A stretch of 64,000 nt of DNA from Geothrix sp. 21YS21S-2. Its GTDB lineage: Bacteria > Acidobacteriota > Holophagae > Holophagales > Holophagaceae. The DNA is taken from assembly GCF_030846775.1 (NCBI RefSeq), contig NZ_CP132910.1, positions 592,001-656,000 on the forward strand, read 5' to 3'. Below are positions 45,638 through 54,905 of the stretch, one piece after another; the first letter of the stretch is position 1; each line of letters begins with the position of its first letter. Both the position numbers and the translations under genes were made by a program. The notes beneath the pieces were generated by a model. That model did not search any database. It saw only the letters and a program-made list of their open reading frames with translations, and was not told where the DNA came from.

Positions 45638-46274
45638 TTTCGGGAGCTTGCGGGTCGGCGTGCCCGAGCGACATGCCGCAGACGATCGCCTGGCTGTCGG
45701 GAATGCCGAGCTCCTCCCGCAGGACGCGGTGGAACTGGATGAACGCGGCCTGCGGACACGTGTCCAGGCCCCGGGCCTTGGCGGCCAGCATGAGGGTCTG
45801 CAGGAACATCCCGTAGTCCAGCCAGCTTCCCTGCTCCAGGACGGTGTCCACCGTGAAGATGAGCCCCACCGGCGCATCGAAGAACTTGAAGTTCCGGGCA
45901 TGCTGTTCCTGCATGCGCCTTGCGTCGCCCTTCTGGATCCCCAGCAGGCCGTACAGCGCGAAGCCGACCTTGCGCCGGCGCTCGACGTAGGGCGAGATCC
46001 AGCTCTTCGGGTAGTACGGGTAGGGATCCGAGTGGGCCGCCGATGCCTCGGGATCGTTGCAGAGCGCGACCAGCCGTTCGCTGACCCGCTTCAAGGCGGC
46101 GCCCGTCAGCACCCAGGCCTTCCAGGGCTGGATGTTGGTTCCGGAGGGCGCATGGGACGCGAGGGAGAGGATCGCGGCGATCTCCTCCCGGGGTACGGGA
46201 TCGGGCAGGAAGGCGCGGCAGGAATAGCGGCCGGTTATGACATCCTCCACGGCGGATCGGGTCGTTCCGGTCAT
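45582..46274 (-). CDS. Nitroreductase-family protein
   Basis: FMN-dependent oxidoreductase of the nitroreductase superfamily. N-terminal FMN-binding GRYSCRAFLPDPVPREEIAAIL and SHAPSGTNIQPWKAWVLTG, middle segment LDYGMFLQTLMLAAKARGLDTCPQA, C-terminal CGMSLGHADP. 230 residues. Start 46274 has an AGGGGG stretch 7 bases upstream. Physiological substrate unknown (nitro compounds, quinones or another reduction). Confidence 0.88.
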   Translation of the reverse strand: MTGTTRSAVEDVITGRYSCRAFLPDPVPREEIAAILSLASHAPSGTNIQPWKAWVLTGAALKRVSERLVALCNDPEASAAHSDPYPYYPKSWISPYVERRRKVGFALYGLLGIQKGDARRMQEQHARNFKFFDAPVGLIFTVDTVLEQGSWLDYGMFLQTLMLAAKARGLDTCPQAAFIQFHRVLREELGIPDSQAIVCGMSLGHADPQAPENALRTERAPLEDWVQFRD

Positions 46275-46321
46275 CGCTGCACCCCCTGGATTGGATGAAC
46301 AGATAGTAGCGGATCCCATAT

Positions 46322-47221
46322 TCAGTAGATACCCGGGAATCTGGGGTACAGGGCGGGCAGCGGCTGGGAGGCGAAATGGGCCCAGACAAGGAGGCAGAAC
46401 CACAGGCTGTACCGGCACCGCTCCAGCATCTGGATCTTCGCCTTCTTCAACAGGGCCTGGATGCCCTGATCCCGGACGCCCTGGTTCTCGTATTCGAATC
46501 GCAGGAAGGAGGAGGCGGCGTTTTCCAGGTGGATCCGGAGCGGGTTCCAGAGCGCCTCCAGGGCGCGGAGCTGCTGCCCGGCCATGCCGAGGACGCGCTC
46601 GGCGTCGGCGGCCCGGGACCGGTAGTCGAGCGCCTTGATGGCGAGGACGCCGGAAAAGGGACTGCGGGTGCGGGTGAGTTCATCGAGGAGGACCAGGCTG
46701 GACCCGGTCGTATAGATCCTGACCTTCTCATTGCTGGCCGCCAGCTCATAGTCCACGTAGTTCACAGGGTACATTTCCGCTTCGAACTTGATGGCCCGAC
46801 CGGCGCCTGTGCCGTCCATGAACCAGGCTTTTGTCAGGAGATAGGACTGCCATGTATTCCATTGGCCTTGCACGGCGGATTCCAGCTGAAGGAACTTGAA
46901 GTCCTTGATGTAAGTGATTGCCTCGCTGGATTCCTGCCTGTGGCTGCCAGCGATGACCAGATTCCGGGACAAGGCATTGAAGCTGCCGTTCTTCTCATCT
47001 GCCTGATAACAGGCCCCGATCTCGGCTTCCAGGTCCTGGAGCTCCTTGAGGATGCGGGCCCGGGAGGCGGAATACCCAGTCCTGGCCTCCTGGACCGAAG
47101 GCGGGATGGCCGGGATCTCGATGGTGCTTCCCTGGACTTCCTGGACGGCCGCCTGCGGCTTCGACGCCTTTCCCCCAGGGATCGGCTGGAATAGTAGGCA
47201 TGCCGTCAATGTCAGATGCAT
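46322..47221 (-). CDS. Secreted protein of unknown function
   Basis: About 299 residues. A short hydrophobic N-terminus (MHLTLTACLLFQPIPGG) suggests export. The body is helical with several Gln/Glu-rich segments (SRARILKELQDLEAEIGACYQ), a beta-rich centre containing KFEAEMYPVNYVDYELAASNEKVRI, and a hydrophobic C-terminal span (LWFCLLVWAHFASQPL) that may anchor it to a membrane. GC content is lower than in the neighbours, which hints at acquired DNA. Start could instead be GTG 47251. No family recognised. Confidence 0.6.
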   Translation of the reverse strand: MHLTLTACLLFQPIPGGKASKPQAAVQEVQGSTIEIPAIPPSVQEARTGYSASRARILKELQDLEAEIGACYQADEKNGSFNALSRNLVIAGSHRQESSEAITYIKDFKFLQLESAVQGQWNTWQSYLLTKAWFMDGTGAGRAIKFEAEMYPVNYVDYELAASNEKVRIYTTGSSLVLLDELTRTRSPFSGVLAIKALDYRSRAADAERVLGMAGQQLRALEALWNPLRIHLENAASSFLRFEYENQGVRDQGIQALLKKAKIQMLERCRYSLWFCLLVWAHFASQPLPALYPRFPGIY

Positions 47222-47540
47222 CCGTACAGGATAGGGTGAAATGATATTCACCTTTTGCGGTATTGGGGTCCTGCACTCAATCCTTGAGGGATTACGTTCC
47301 GGTACCTGGTTGGACTGGGTTGGCTGTCCTTCCGATCATTTGCGCCGACCCACTTCGCATCGAACGTGGAATTCGGAATGTGTCAGAAAAGGACCAAACG
47401 CAGAGGATTCGCTGGGGCGCTGAGAGCAGACGTCTTTCTCATCGCCCCAGCGTTTAGTCTTTCCTTAAGTAATGAAAACAAATAGTCATTGCATGGTGGG
47501 TCGTGGGCAAGGGGACAAGCCGCCTGCCAACCTAGTCCAT
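47222..47540. other. Gap with a terminator-like hairpin, no gene seen
   Basis: About 320 bases. A hairpin at 47410-47452 has a 10-bp perfect stem CGCTGGGGCG/CGCCCCAGCG, an inner GAGA/TTTCTC pairing, and a T-rich tail TTTAGTCTTTCCTT on the plus strand. It looks like a terminator for something on the plus strand, but no convincing plus-strand gene precedes it; it could end a small RNA. The region is AT-richer than average. Confidence 0.5.
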
Positions 47541-48095
47541 CTACTTCGCCGCCACCTCAGGCGCCTTCTCCCGGGTGAATGTCACCACGTAAGGCTCCCT
47601 CCCCGCGAGGATCTCCGTGGTATCCACCACGAAGAACACCGTCGCCGCCTGCTTGCCCGGGTTCTGGTAGGTCGCCTCCGGATTCCCCGTGCGGATCAGG
47701 TTCTGGAGCATGCCCTGCTCCAGCTGCCCGTTCCTGTTCACGCACTTCACCACGTACCAGGCCTCGTGGTCCGAACGGAGCCTGGCGTGGACCTTCTCGC
47801 CGGGGGCCGTTTCCACCCGGTAGGCCTGCCAGCCCGCGGGGCCGGAAACCTCGTGGGTGACGGCGATGGCCTCCCCCTTGGGCACCTCCACGGCCGGAAG
47901 GAAGCCGGTGCGCCTGGCGGAACGGCGGATCTTGACCTCGATGCCGGAATTGCCGGGGCCCACGGCCAGGTCGCGCAGGCGCTCGGAAGGCATCGGGCCC
48001 GGCACCACCGGGAGGACCTTCCCGAGCACGTCGATGGCGGGGGTCTGTGCCAGCGCCAGTCCGGAAACCAGAAAACCCATGACCCAGGCTCGCAT
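47541..48095 (-). CDS. Secreted protein of unknown function
   Basis: 184 residues with a signal peptide (1-16, MRAWVMGFLVSGLALA). The mature part is beta-rich: FLPAVEVPKGEAIAVTHEVS, GWQAYRVETAPGEKVHARLR, HEAWYVVKCVNRNGQLEQGML, and PYVVTFTREK near the end. It has one Cys and no recognised motif. It reads like a periplasmic Ig-like or lipocalin-like domain. Divergent from accA. Confidence 0.65.
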   Translation of the reverse strand: MRAWVMGFLVSGLALAQTPAIDVLGKVLPVVPGPMPSERLRDLAVGPGNSGIEVKIRRSARRTGFLPAVEVPKGEAIAVTHEVSGPAGWQAYRVETAPGEKVHARLRSDHEAWYVVKCVNRNGQLEQGMLQNLIRTGNPEATYQNPGKQAATVFFVVDTTEILAGREPYVVTFTREKAPEVAAK

Positions 48096-48209
48096 GTCGC
48101 ACCTCCAGCCCCAAGGATGGGCGCCCCGGCCCTCCGCCGCAAGGAAGGCGGCGCTGGCCTTTGGGGGCCGGGGCCTCTAAACTGGACTTTCCATCCTTCC
48201 GAGGTGCTT

Positions 48210-49160
48210 TTGAGCGGACAAACCACTGACCTTGCCGATCTGGAACGGCCCATTCTCGACCTCGAGGCCCAGATCCGGGCCCTGGAGATGGACCCGGCCA
48301 AGACCAAGGAGCGGGACCGCCTCCGCAAGAAAGTGGACAAGCTCAAGGCGGAGGTCTTCGCCTCCATCACCGACTGGCAGCGCACCCAGCTGGCCCGGCA
48401 CCCCCGCCGGCCCTACACGCTGGACTACATCGAGCGCATCTGCGACCGGTTCGAGGAGATCCACGGGGACCGGAACTTCGGGGACGACGCGGCCATCGTG
48501 GGCGGCATGGGCTGGATCGGGGGCTTCCCGGTGATGGTCCTGGGCCAGCAGAAGGGCCGGGACACCAAGCAGAAGATCATCCGCAACTTCGGGATGCCCA
48601 AGCCCGAGGGGTACCGCAAGGCCCTGCGCCTCATGAAGCTGGCCGAGAAGTTCAACCGGCCCGTCCTCACCCTCATCGACACCCAGGGCGCCTACCCGGG
48701 CCTGGACGCCGAGGAGCGGGGCCAGGCCGAGGCCATCGCCCGGAACCTGAAGGAGATGGCCCGGCTCAAGGTGCCGGTGGTGGCCGTCGTCATCGGGGAG
48801 GGGGGCTCGGGCGGCGCGCTGGCCCTGGGCGTGGCCAACACCGTCCTCATGCAGGAATACGCGGTCTACTCCGTCATCACCCCCGAGGGCTGCGCCTCCA
48901 TCCTCTGGAAGGACGCCTCCCAGGCCCCGGCGGCCGCGGAGGCCCTGAAGATCACGGCCCCGCATCTGCTGGCCCAGGGGCTCATCGACGGCATCATCCC
49001 CGAGCCGCTGGGCGGCGCCCACGGGGACTGGGACCAGGCGTCCTCCCTGCTCAAGGACGCGGTGCTCAAGGCCCTGGAGGCCCTGCGCCCCCTGGGGCCG
49101 CAGGAGCTCATCGACCAGCGCTACGAAAAGTTCGCCCGCATGGGCAGCGTAGTCCGATGA
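48210..49160 (+). CDS. accA: Acetyl-CoA carboxylase carboxyltransferase subunit alpha
   Basis: Alpha half of the carboxyltransferase that makes malonyl-CoA for fatty acids. 316 residues: an N-terminal helix pair (DLERPILDLEAQIRALEMD), RPYTLDYIERI, GDRNFGDDAAIVGGMGWIGG, DTQGAYPGLDAEERGQAEAIA, and VIGEGGSGGALALGVAN. Start TTG 48210 has GAGG 5 bases upstream and gives the family N-terminus. It begins a run of five genes that overlap end to end. Confidence 0.95.
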   Translation: MSGQTTDLADLERPILDLEAQIRALEMDPAKTKERDRLRKKVDKLKAEVFASITDWQRTQLARHPRRPYTLDYIERICDRFEEIHGDRNFGDDAAIVGGMGWIGGFPVMVLGQQKGRDTKQKIIRNFGMPKPEGYRKALRLMKLAEKFNRPVLTLIDTQGAYPGLDAEERGQAEAIARNLKEMARLKVPVVAVVIGEGGSGGALALGVANTVLMQEYAVYSVITPEGCASILWKDASQAPAAAEALKITAPHLLAQGLIDGIIPEPLGGAHGDWDQASSLLKDAVLKALEALRPLGPQELIDQRYEKFARMGSVVR

Positions 49161-50815
49161 ACCCGCTGCCCTGGCGCATGCGCCGGGCCCCCGTGCCGGG
49201 CACCAGCCCCTGGACGGCCCTTGCCCGGGCCTGGGACCTCAGCCCCGAAGGGGCGCGCCTGGCGTGGCTGCGGGACGCCGAGGGCGAGGAGCTGGGCTGG
49301 CGCCTGGACCCCTCCTGGGCCCGGTCCACCGACCCCTTCCTGCTGCCGGGCGTGGCCGCGGCGGTGGCGCGCGTCCGCGCGGCCTGCGAGGCGGGCGAGA
49401 CCATCTGCGTCTACGGCGACTACGACGTGGACGGCGTCACGGCCACGGCCCTGCTCATGCGGGTCCTGGAGAAGCTGGGGGCCAGGGCCAGCTTCTTCAT
49501 CCCCAACCGGTTCAACGACGGCTACGGCCTCAACCTGGAGTGCATCCGGGAGGTCGTCGCCGAGCGCAGGCCCACCCTGCTCATCTCCGTGGACTGCGGC
49601 GTGCGCAGCGTGGCGGAGGTGGAGGCCACGAAGGAGCTGGGCGCCGACTGGATCATCACCGACCACCACGCCCTGGGCCCCGTGCTGCCGCCCTGCCCGG
49701 TGGTGCACCCGGGCCTGGAGGACTATGCCAATCCCTCCCTGGCCGGCGTGGGGGTGGCCTTCAAGCTGGCCCAGGCCCTGCTGGACGCAGCGCCCACGCC
49801 GCGCGCGGAGGACGGGCCGTTCCTGGACGGGCTCCTGAAGCTGGTGGCCCTGGGCACGGTGGCCGACATGGTGCCGCTGCGGGGCGAGAACGCCCTCCTG
49901 GTCAAGCGCGGGCTCCTGGCCATGGCCGGAGCCAACGGGCCGGGGCTCTCGGCCCTCCTGCGGGCCTCCAAGGTCGACGGCGCGGTGCGGGGCAAGGACA
50001 TCGGCTTCCAGATCGGCCCCCGCCTCAACGCCGTGGGCCGCATGGGCGGGGCCGAGGACGCGGTGCGCCTCCTCCTGGCCCGGGACGCGGCCACCGCCGC
50101 CGGCCTCATGGAGCGGGTGGAGGCCCTCAACCTGGAGCGCCGGGAGATCCAGCGCGCCCTGGGCGAGCAGCTCCCGCCGCCTGGGGAGGAGGCCTTCGAC
50201 CTGGTGGTTGAGCCCACCGCCCACAAGGGCGTCATCGGCATCGTGGCCGGCCACCGCATGCGCGCAGCCCAGCGCCCCTCCGCGGTGTGCACCGTCATCG
50301 ACGGCGTGGCCCACTGCTCCGTGCGGGCCCCGGAGGCCTACGACCTGCGCGCCCTCCTGGAGCTGGCCCGGCCGTACCTCACCACCGGCGGCGGGCACCG
50401 CTACGCCGCCGGCATGACCTTTCCCATGAGCAACCTGCGGATGGTCAAGCGGACCCTGGAGCTGGGCGCCCGGGAACAGGCGGTGGGCGCCCCCGGCGCC
50501 GCCGTGGTGGTGGACGGCGCCGGCACCCGGCTGGCCCCCTCCCGCGCCGAACTGGAGCGCCTCGAGCCCTTCGGCCAGGGCTTCCCGGAACCCCTGCTGC
50601 TCGTCGAAGGCCAGCTGCTCGGGCAGCCCAGGACCTTCGGCGCCGGCTACCGGAAGTTCCGGATGGCGGGCGAGGCCGAGGAGTTCACGCTCTTCGCCGA
50701 GGAGCCCCGCAGCCTCGAAGGCCGGCTCTGCCTGGCCGTGGCCCCCCAGGACCACCCCCGCTGGGGGCGCTCCTGGCGGGTGGACGGCTCGGTGGATCCC
50801 CGGGAGGCCCCATGA
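49157..50815 (+). CDS. recJ: Single-stranded-DNA-specific exonuclease RecJ
   Basis: 5'-3' exonuclease used in recombination and mismatch repair. DHH family: motif I VYGDYDVDGVTATALL, motif II in SVDCG, motif III ITDHHALG, and the DHHA1 part with the Gly-rich TTGGGHRYAAGMTF. 552 residues, normal length. It overlaps the accA stop by 4 bp and the next start by 4 bp, so translation is coupled both sides. Confidence 0.93.
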   Translation: MNPLPWRMRRAPVPGTSPWTALARAWDLSPEGARLAWLRDAEGEELGWRLDPSWARSTDPFLLPGVAAAVARVRAACEAGETICVYGDYDVDGVTATALLMRVLEKLGARASFFIPNRFNDGYGLNLECIREVVAERRPTLLISVDCGVRSVAEVEATKELGADWIITDHHALGPVLPPCPVVHPGLEDYANPSLAGVGVAFKLAQALLDAAPTPRAEDGPFLDGLLKLVALGTVADMVPLRGENALLVKRGLLAMAGANGPGLSALLRASKVDGAVRGKDIGFQIGPRLNAVGRMGGAEDAVRLLLARDAATAAGLMERVEALNLERREIQRALGEQLPPPGEEAFDLVVEPTAHKGVIGIVAGHRMRAAQRPSAVCTVIDGVAHCSVRAPEAYDLRALLELARPYLTTGGGHRYAAGMTFPMSNLRMVKRTLELGAREQAVGAPGAAVVVDGAGTRLAPSRAELERLEPFGQGFPEPLLLVEGQLLGQPRTFGAGYRKFRMAGEAEEFTLFAEEPRSLEGRLCLAVAPQDHPRWGRSWRVDGSVDPREAP

Positions 50816-52530
50816 GCGCCTGGGCCCTCCTCAACACCCGGAGCCCCCTGTGGCGGGTGGCCGGGGGCGCGCTGGTGCTGGGCATCCTGGGCATCACCGG
50901 CGTCTACATGGGCCGGGGGCCGCGACCCCTCAAGCCCGAGAACGGGGACCCGTTCGACCTGGGCTCGGGCACCCGGGGGCGCTTCGGCACGTTCGTCGAG
51001 CAGCTGGGGGAGGGCCGGTTCGCCCTGTCCTACGAGACGATCCAGGGCACCCAGGACGAGATCACCCTGGACAAGGTCAAGGGACGCCTGGAGGAGCCCC
51101 TGACGGTCTGGGGCATGGTGTCCCCGGCCGCCCAGCGCATCAAGGGCATCTGGACCCTCATGGGGCCCATGACCGTGGACGCCCAGGACACCGCCCTCAA
51201 GGTCCCCGCAGGCCGGGGCGTCATGAAGGAGACCGGACCCGCCCTGGGCTGGGACCACGGCGTGTGGACGGGCCTGAGCACCCTGGTGTGGGACGACCTG
51301 CAGGGCAACGGCCGCGGGCGCTGGACCCTTCCGCCGGGCTGGCACCGTGGCCTGGACGGCCGGTTCCTCGTGGACAAGGGCCCCGTGCACTGGGTGGCCG
51401 CCGATCCCGGCGCCCTCCGGAACCTCACCGCCCAGCGCATGCAGGCCTCCTTGGGGTTCCAGGACGGCCGTCTGGAGGGGGTCGACGCGGCGCTGGAGGG
51501 CGGCGCCGTCCAGGCGGCCCTCGTGCGCATCCAGCCGGCCGATGTCCTCTTCGACGCGCCCATCGCCTTCCAGCGGGAGGACGGTTGGTCGGGCAGTGCC
51601 GGCCATGCCCTGGCGCCGCGCCCGGTCAAGGGCCGCCCCTTCGACCGCATGGAATTCCGTGATTTCAAGGCCACCCGGGCCACCGACGGCGGCCCCGAAA
51701 CCCTCACCTCCCTGGGTGCCCGGTGGACCCCCGCCGGCCTGCGCCTGGAGGGGGACGTGAAGTGGGAGCAGCCCCTGGAGGGCCTCAAGGCCACCCTGAG
51801 GGCCCCCCGGGTCCTGCAGCGCACCGCCCCCGGACCCGATCTGCCGCCCGATCTCCAGGTGGGCCAGACCTGGGCGGAACCCCAGGCCGTTCTCACCTGG
51901 GGCGAGCGCTCCCTCAGCAGCCCGCGCATCGAGGGACGCCACCGCCAGCGCACCTGGAGGATCCAGGCCCCGGCCCTGGGGCGGGGCGAGCTGGGCACCT
52001 TCTCGGCCGGGGAGGGCACCGGCAACCTCCTGAAATGGCAGTTCAAAGGGCCCATCCAGGCCCGGTTCTTCGACGGGGCGCAGGTGCGCAGCGACGCCCT
52101 GGTCTGGGAGGGCAGCGTCATGACCCTCACCGGCCGGCCCGTCACCTGGACCCGACTCAGGCAGCGCCTCAGCGGCCTCAAGGTCATCAAGACGAAGGAC
52201 CGGGTGGTCTTCCCCCAGGGCATCGCAGGCGCCCTGGCGGCCCAGGAAGGGGACATCAATCTGCGGGCGGACCGGGGCCAGGCCGCAGGCGACCTCCTGA
52301 CGCTGGACAGCCGGGTGGAATGCCAGGGCCAAGGCTGGCGCTTGCAAGCGGAGCACATCTCGGTAACTCTTGGGCCAGGGAATGTCGTGAAGCAAATGAC
52401 TGCGAATGGATCAGTTGTATTAAGGGGCCGGATGGGGGAGGGCAGGGGGGACACCCTGGACCTGGATCCGGGCAGGCAGGTGGCCACCTGGCATGGGAAT
52501 GTGCAGGCCCTCACGGAGGTCCGCCCTTGA
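50812..52530 (+). CDS. LptC/LptA-like LPS-transport protein, large single-gene form
   Basis: 572 residues. An N-terminal membrane anchor (about 14-34) is followed by an LptC-like region, a long middle part of repeated beta strands (WTLPPGWHRG, LTAQRMQASLGFQDGRLEGVD) and a C-terminal OstA/LptA-like segment: INLRADRGQAAGDLLTLDSR, LQAEHISVTLGPGNVVKQMTANGSVVL. LptC is usually about 190 residues and LptA about 180, so this looks like one protein covering both, or an LptC with added jellyroll repeats. It directly precedes lptB. Assignment rests on context plus the C-terminal match. Confidence 0.7.
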   Translation: MSAWALLNTRSPLWRVAGGALVLGILGITGVYMGRGPRPLKPENGDPFDLGSGTRGRFGTFVEQLGEGRFALSYETIQGTQDEITLDKVKGRLEEPLTVWGMVSPAAQRIKGIWTLMGPMTVDAQDTALKVPAGRGVMKETGPALGWDHGVWTGLSTLVWDDLQGNGRGRWTLPPGWHRGLDGRFLVDKGPVHWVAADPGALRNLTAQRMQASLGFQDGRLEGVDAALEGGAVQAALVRIQPADVLFDAPIAFQREDGWSGSAGHALAPRPVKGRPFDRMEFRDFKATRATDGGPETLTSLGARWTPAGLRLEGDVKWEQPLEGLKATLRAPRVLQRTAPGPDLPPDLQVGQTWAEPQAVLTWGERSLSSPRIEGRHRQRTWRIQAPALGRGELGTFSAGEGTGNLLKWQFKGPIQARFFDGAQVRSDALVWEGSVMTLTGRPVTWTRLRQRLSGLKVIKTKDRVVFPQGIAGALAAQEGDINLRADRGQAAGDLLTLDSRVECQGQGWRLQAEHISVTLGPGNVVKQMTANGSVVLRGRMGEGRGDTLDLDPGRQVATWHGNVQALTEVRP

Positions 52531-53261
52531 CCCAGGACATCCGCCTCGAGGCCCGCAACGTCTACAAACGCTATGGCGACCGCACGGTCGTGCGTGACGT
52601 CTCCCTGAACGTCTCGCCGGGCGAAGTGGTGGGCCTCCTGGGCCCCAACGGCGCCGGCAAGACCACCACCTTCTATATGGTCGTCGGCGTGGAGGCCCCC
52701 GACCGGGGCAGCATCTTCTGGCAGGGGCAGGACATCACCAACATGCCGATGCACCGGCGGGCCCGCCAGGGAATCGGCTACCTCCCCCAGGAGTCCAGCG
52801 TCTTCAGGGGCTTGACGGTCTGGGAGAACCTGCTGGCCCTGGCCGAGTTGCAACCCGTGGGCAAGGACGAGCAGCTGGCCCGGTGCGAGAAGCTCCTGGC
52901 CGATTTCCACCTGCAGAAGGTGCGGGAGACCCTGGGCATGTCCCTGTCCGGCGGCGAGCGGAGGCGGTGCGAAATGGCCCGGGCCCTGGTCACGGACCCT
53001 CGCATCATGCTGCTGGACGAACCCTTCGCGGGCGTGGACCCGAAATCCGTACTGGAGATCCAGGGCCTCATTGCCGATCTGAAGGCAAGGGGAATCGGCG
53101 TGCTGATCACGGACCACAATGTTCGGGAGACCTTGCAGATCGCCGACCGCGCGTACATCCTTGCAGATGGAATGATCATGAAGCACGGCTTGCCCCAGGA
53201 GATCGCCGACGATCCCGACATCCGCCGGGTCTACCTCGGCGACCGTTTCAGGCTGGATTGA
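52527..53261 (+). CDS. lptB: LPS export ABC transporter ATP-binding protein LptB
   Basis: ATPase that drives LPS extraction from the inner membrane with LptFG. 244 residues: Walker A GPNGAGKTT (39-47), Q-loop YLPQESSVFRGLTVWENLLA, signature LSGGERRRCEMARAL, Walker B IMLLDEPFAGVDP, switch His ITDHNVRETL. The Q-loop wording PQESSVFR is typical for LptB. Starts at TTG 52527 overlapping the previous stop by 4 bp; the stop overlaps rpoN by 1 bp. LptF/LptG genes are not in the window. Confidence 0.95.
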   Translation: MTQDIRLEARNVYKRYGDRTVVRDVSLNVSPGEVVGLLGPNGAGKTTTFYMVVGVEAPDRGSIFWQGQDITNMPMHRRARQGIGYLPQESSVFRGLTVWENLLALAELQPVGKDEQLARCEKLLADFHLQKVRETLGMSLSGGERRRCEMARALVTDPRIMLLDEPFAGVDPKSVLEIQGLIADLKARGIGVLITDHNVRETLQIADRAYILADGMIMKHGLPQEIADDPDIRRVYLGDRFRLD

Positions 53262-54823
53262 TGGCGAACCTCGGACATAACCTCTCCCAGCGCCTAGCCC
53301 AGAGCCAGACTCTGGCGCTCACGCCCGCCATGCAGCTGAAACTCAAGCTGTGGCAGATGAACCTCCTCGAACTGAGCCAAACCATCGAGCGGGAGCTCGG
53401 CGAGAACCCCCTCCTGGAACTGCTGGAGGACGGGGACGAGACCCCCACCCTGGAAGCCCTGGAAGAGGGCCACGACTCCGAGGTGACCGAAGCCGAGGCC
53501 GGCGGGGAAGTCCCCGAAGGCAGCGATTCCGTGGACCTGGGCCCCCTGCCCGAAACCCCCGGGGAGATGAACCCCGAAGCGGACCTGGAGGCCTTCACCG
53601 AGGCCGGCATCTCCCAGGTGCAGGAAACCGAGATGGGCGCCGAGAACTCCTGGGACCTGGACGTACCCCGCACCAGCAGCCTGCCGGACGACGAGCGCAC
53701 CAGCTGGGAGGACCGCCTCAGCAGCACCGAAACGCTGCAGGAGCACCTCATCGGCCAGCTCTACCAGACGTTGGACCCGGATGATCCGAGGGCCTTCCAT
53801 CTGGAAGCGCTCATCGATCACGTGGATCCCAAGGGCTTCCTCCGCCTGGACCCCGACCAGCCCGCCGAGACCACTCCGAAGGAACTGGCCCGGGAACTGG
53901 GCATCGACGAGGAGCTGCTCCGCGAATTGCTGGAGATCCTCCAGGAGTTCGATCCCTCCGGCGTCGGCTGCTTCAACGTGAAGGAGAGCCTCCTGGTGCA
54001 GCTGCGCCACGCCGGGGCCGAACCCGACGACCTGGCCGTGCGCATCATCCTGGAGCAGGCCGACCTCCTCAGCCAGCGGGACAACGTCAAGCTGCGCAAG
54101 GCCATGGGCTGCACCGAGGAGGACCTGGGCGAGGCCCTGGCCATCCTGCGCCACCTCCACCCCACGCCGGGCCGGGCCTTCGATCCGGAGAGCGAGCGGG
54201 TCGTGAAGCCCGACGTGGTGGTGCTCAAGGGCGAGGACGGCAACTGGAAGGTGTACCTCAACGACGAGACCGTCCCCCGCCTGCGGGTGAGCGGCGAGTA
54301 CCGCCACTTCCTGGCCAGCGCCGAGGCCAAGGACGACAAGGATTTCATCCGGGACAAGTACCGTTCCGCCCGGGACTTCATCCGGGGCGTGGAGGACCGC
54401 AACCGCACCGTCCTGCGGGTTTCCGCGTCCATCGTGGACCTGCAGAGGGAATTCCTGGAGCACGGCATCGAGCGCCTGCGCCCCATGGTCCTCCGGGACG
54501 TGGCCGAGTCCACCGGATTCCATGAATCCACTATTTCGCGCGTGGTGAAGGCCAAGACCATCCACACGCCTCAGGGCCTGTTCGACCTCAACTACTTTTT
54601 CAGTGCCAGCCTCGGCTCCAACAGCGGCGACGACGTCTCCGCGACGGTGGTCAAGCACAAGATCAAGGCATTGGTGCAGGCCGAGGACCCTGCCAAGCCC
54701 TTGTCGGACGAGACCATCGCCAAGCTCCTGGAGCGGGACGGCATCAAGGTCGCCCGGAGGACCGTCAACAAGTACCGCGAGGAATGCAAGATCCCCCCCG
54801 CATCCCGGCGCAGACGACGTTGA
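53261..54823 (+). CDS. rpoN: RNA polymerase sigma-54 factor
   Basis: Alternative sigma factor for enhancer-dependent promoters. 520 residues: a region I Gln/Leu-rich start (SQTLALTPAMQLKLKLWQMNLLELSQ), an acidic region II, the core-binding and DNA-binding domains, and the RpoN box ARRTVNKYRE at about 498-507 near the end. The tail is RRRRR. lptB-rpoN-hpf is a known conserved order in Gram-negative bacteria. Confidence 0.96.
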   Translation: MANLGHNLSQRLAQSQTLALTPAMQLKLKLWQMNLLELSQTIERELGENPLLELLEDGDETPTLEALEEGHDSEVTEAEAGGEVPEGSDSVDLGPLPETPGEMNPEADLEAFTEAGISQVQETEMGAENSWDLDVPRTSSLPDDERTSWEDRLSSTETLQEHLIGQLYQTLDPDDPRAFHLEALIDHVDPKGFLRLDPDQPAETTPKELARELGIDEELLRELLEILQEFDPSGVGCFNVKESLLVQLRHAGAEPDDLAVRIILEQADLLSQRDNVKLRKAMGCTEEDLGEALAILRHLHPTPGRAFDPESERVVKPDVVVLKGEDGNWKVYLNDETVPRLRVSGEYRHFLASAEAKDDKDFIRDKYRSARDFIRGVEDRNRTVLRVSASIVDLQREFLEHGIERLRPMVLRDVAESTGFHESTISRVVKAKTIHTPQGLFDLNYFFSASLGSNSGDDVSATVVKHKIKALVQAEDPAKPLSDETIAKLLERDGIKVARRTVNKYREECKIPPASRRRRR

Positions 54824-54905
54824 ACGAAACCCCCGGTCGGCGCACTCAGGACGTAGTGTCGTTTTTCACCGGACCCGCAAGGTCCCCCCTTCAAAGGAGT
54901 CCACG

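Noticed and set aside
47241-47423. 60-codon plus-strand frame before the hairpin at 47410
   Set aside because: No ribosome site, no domain and unusual composition; not supportable as a gene.
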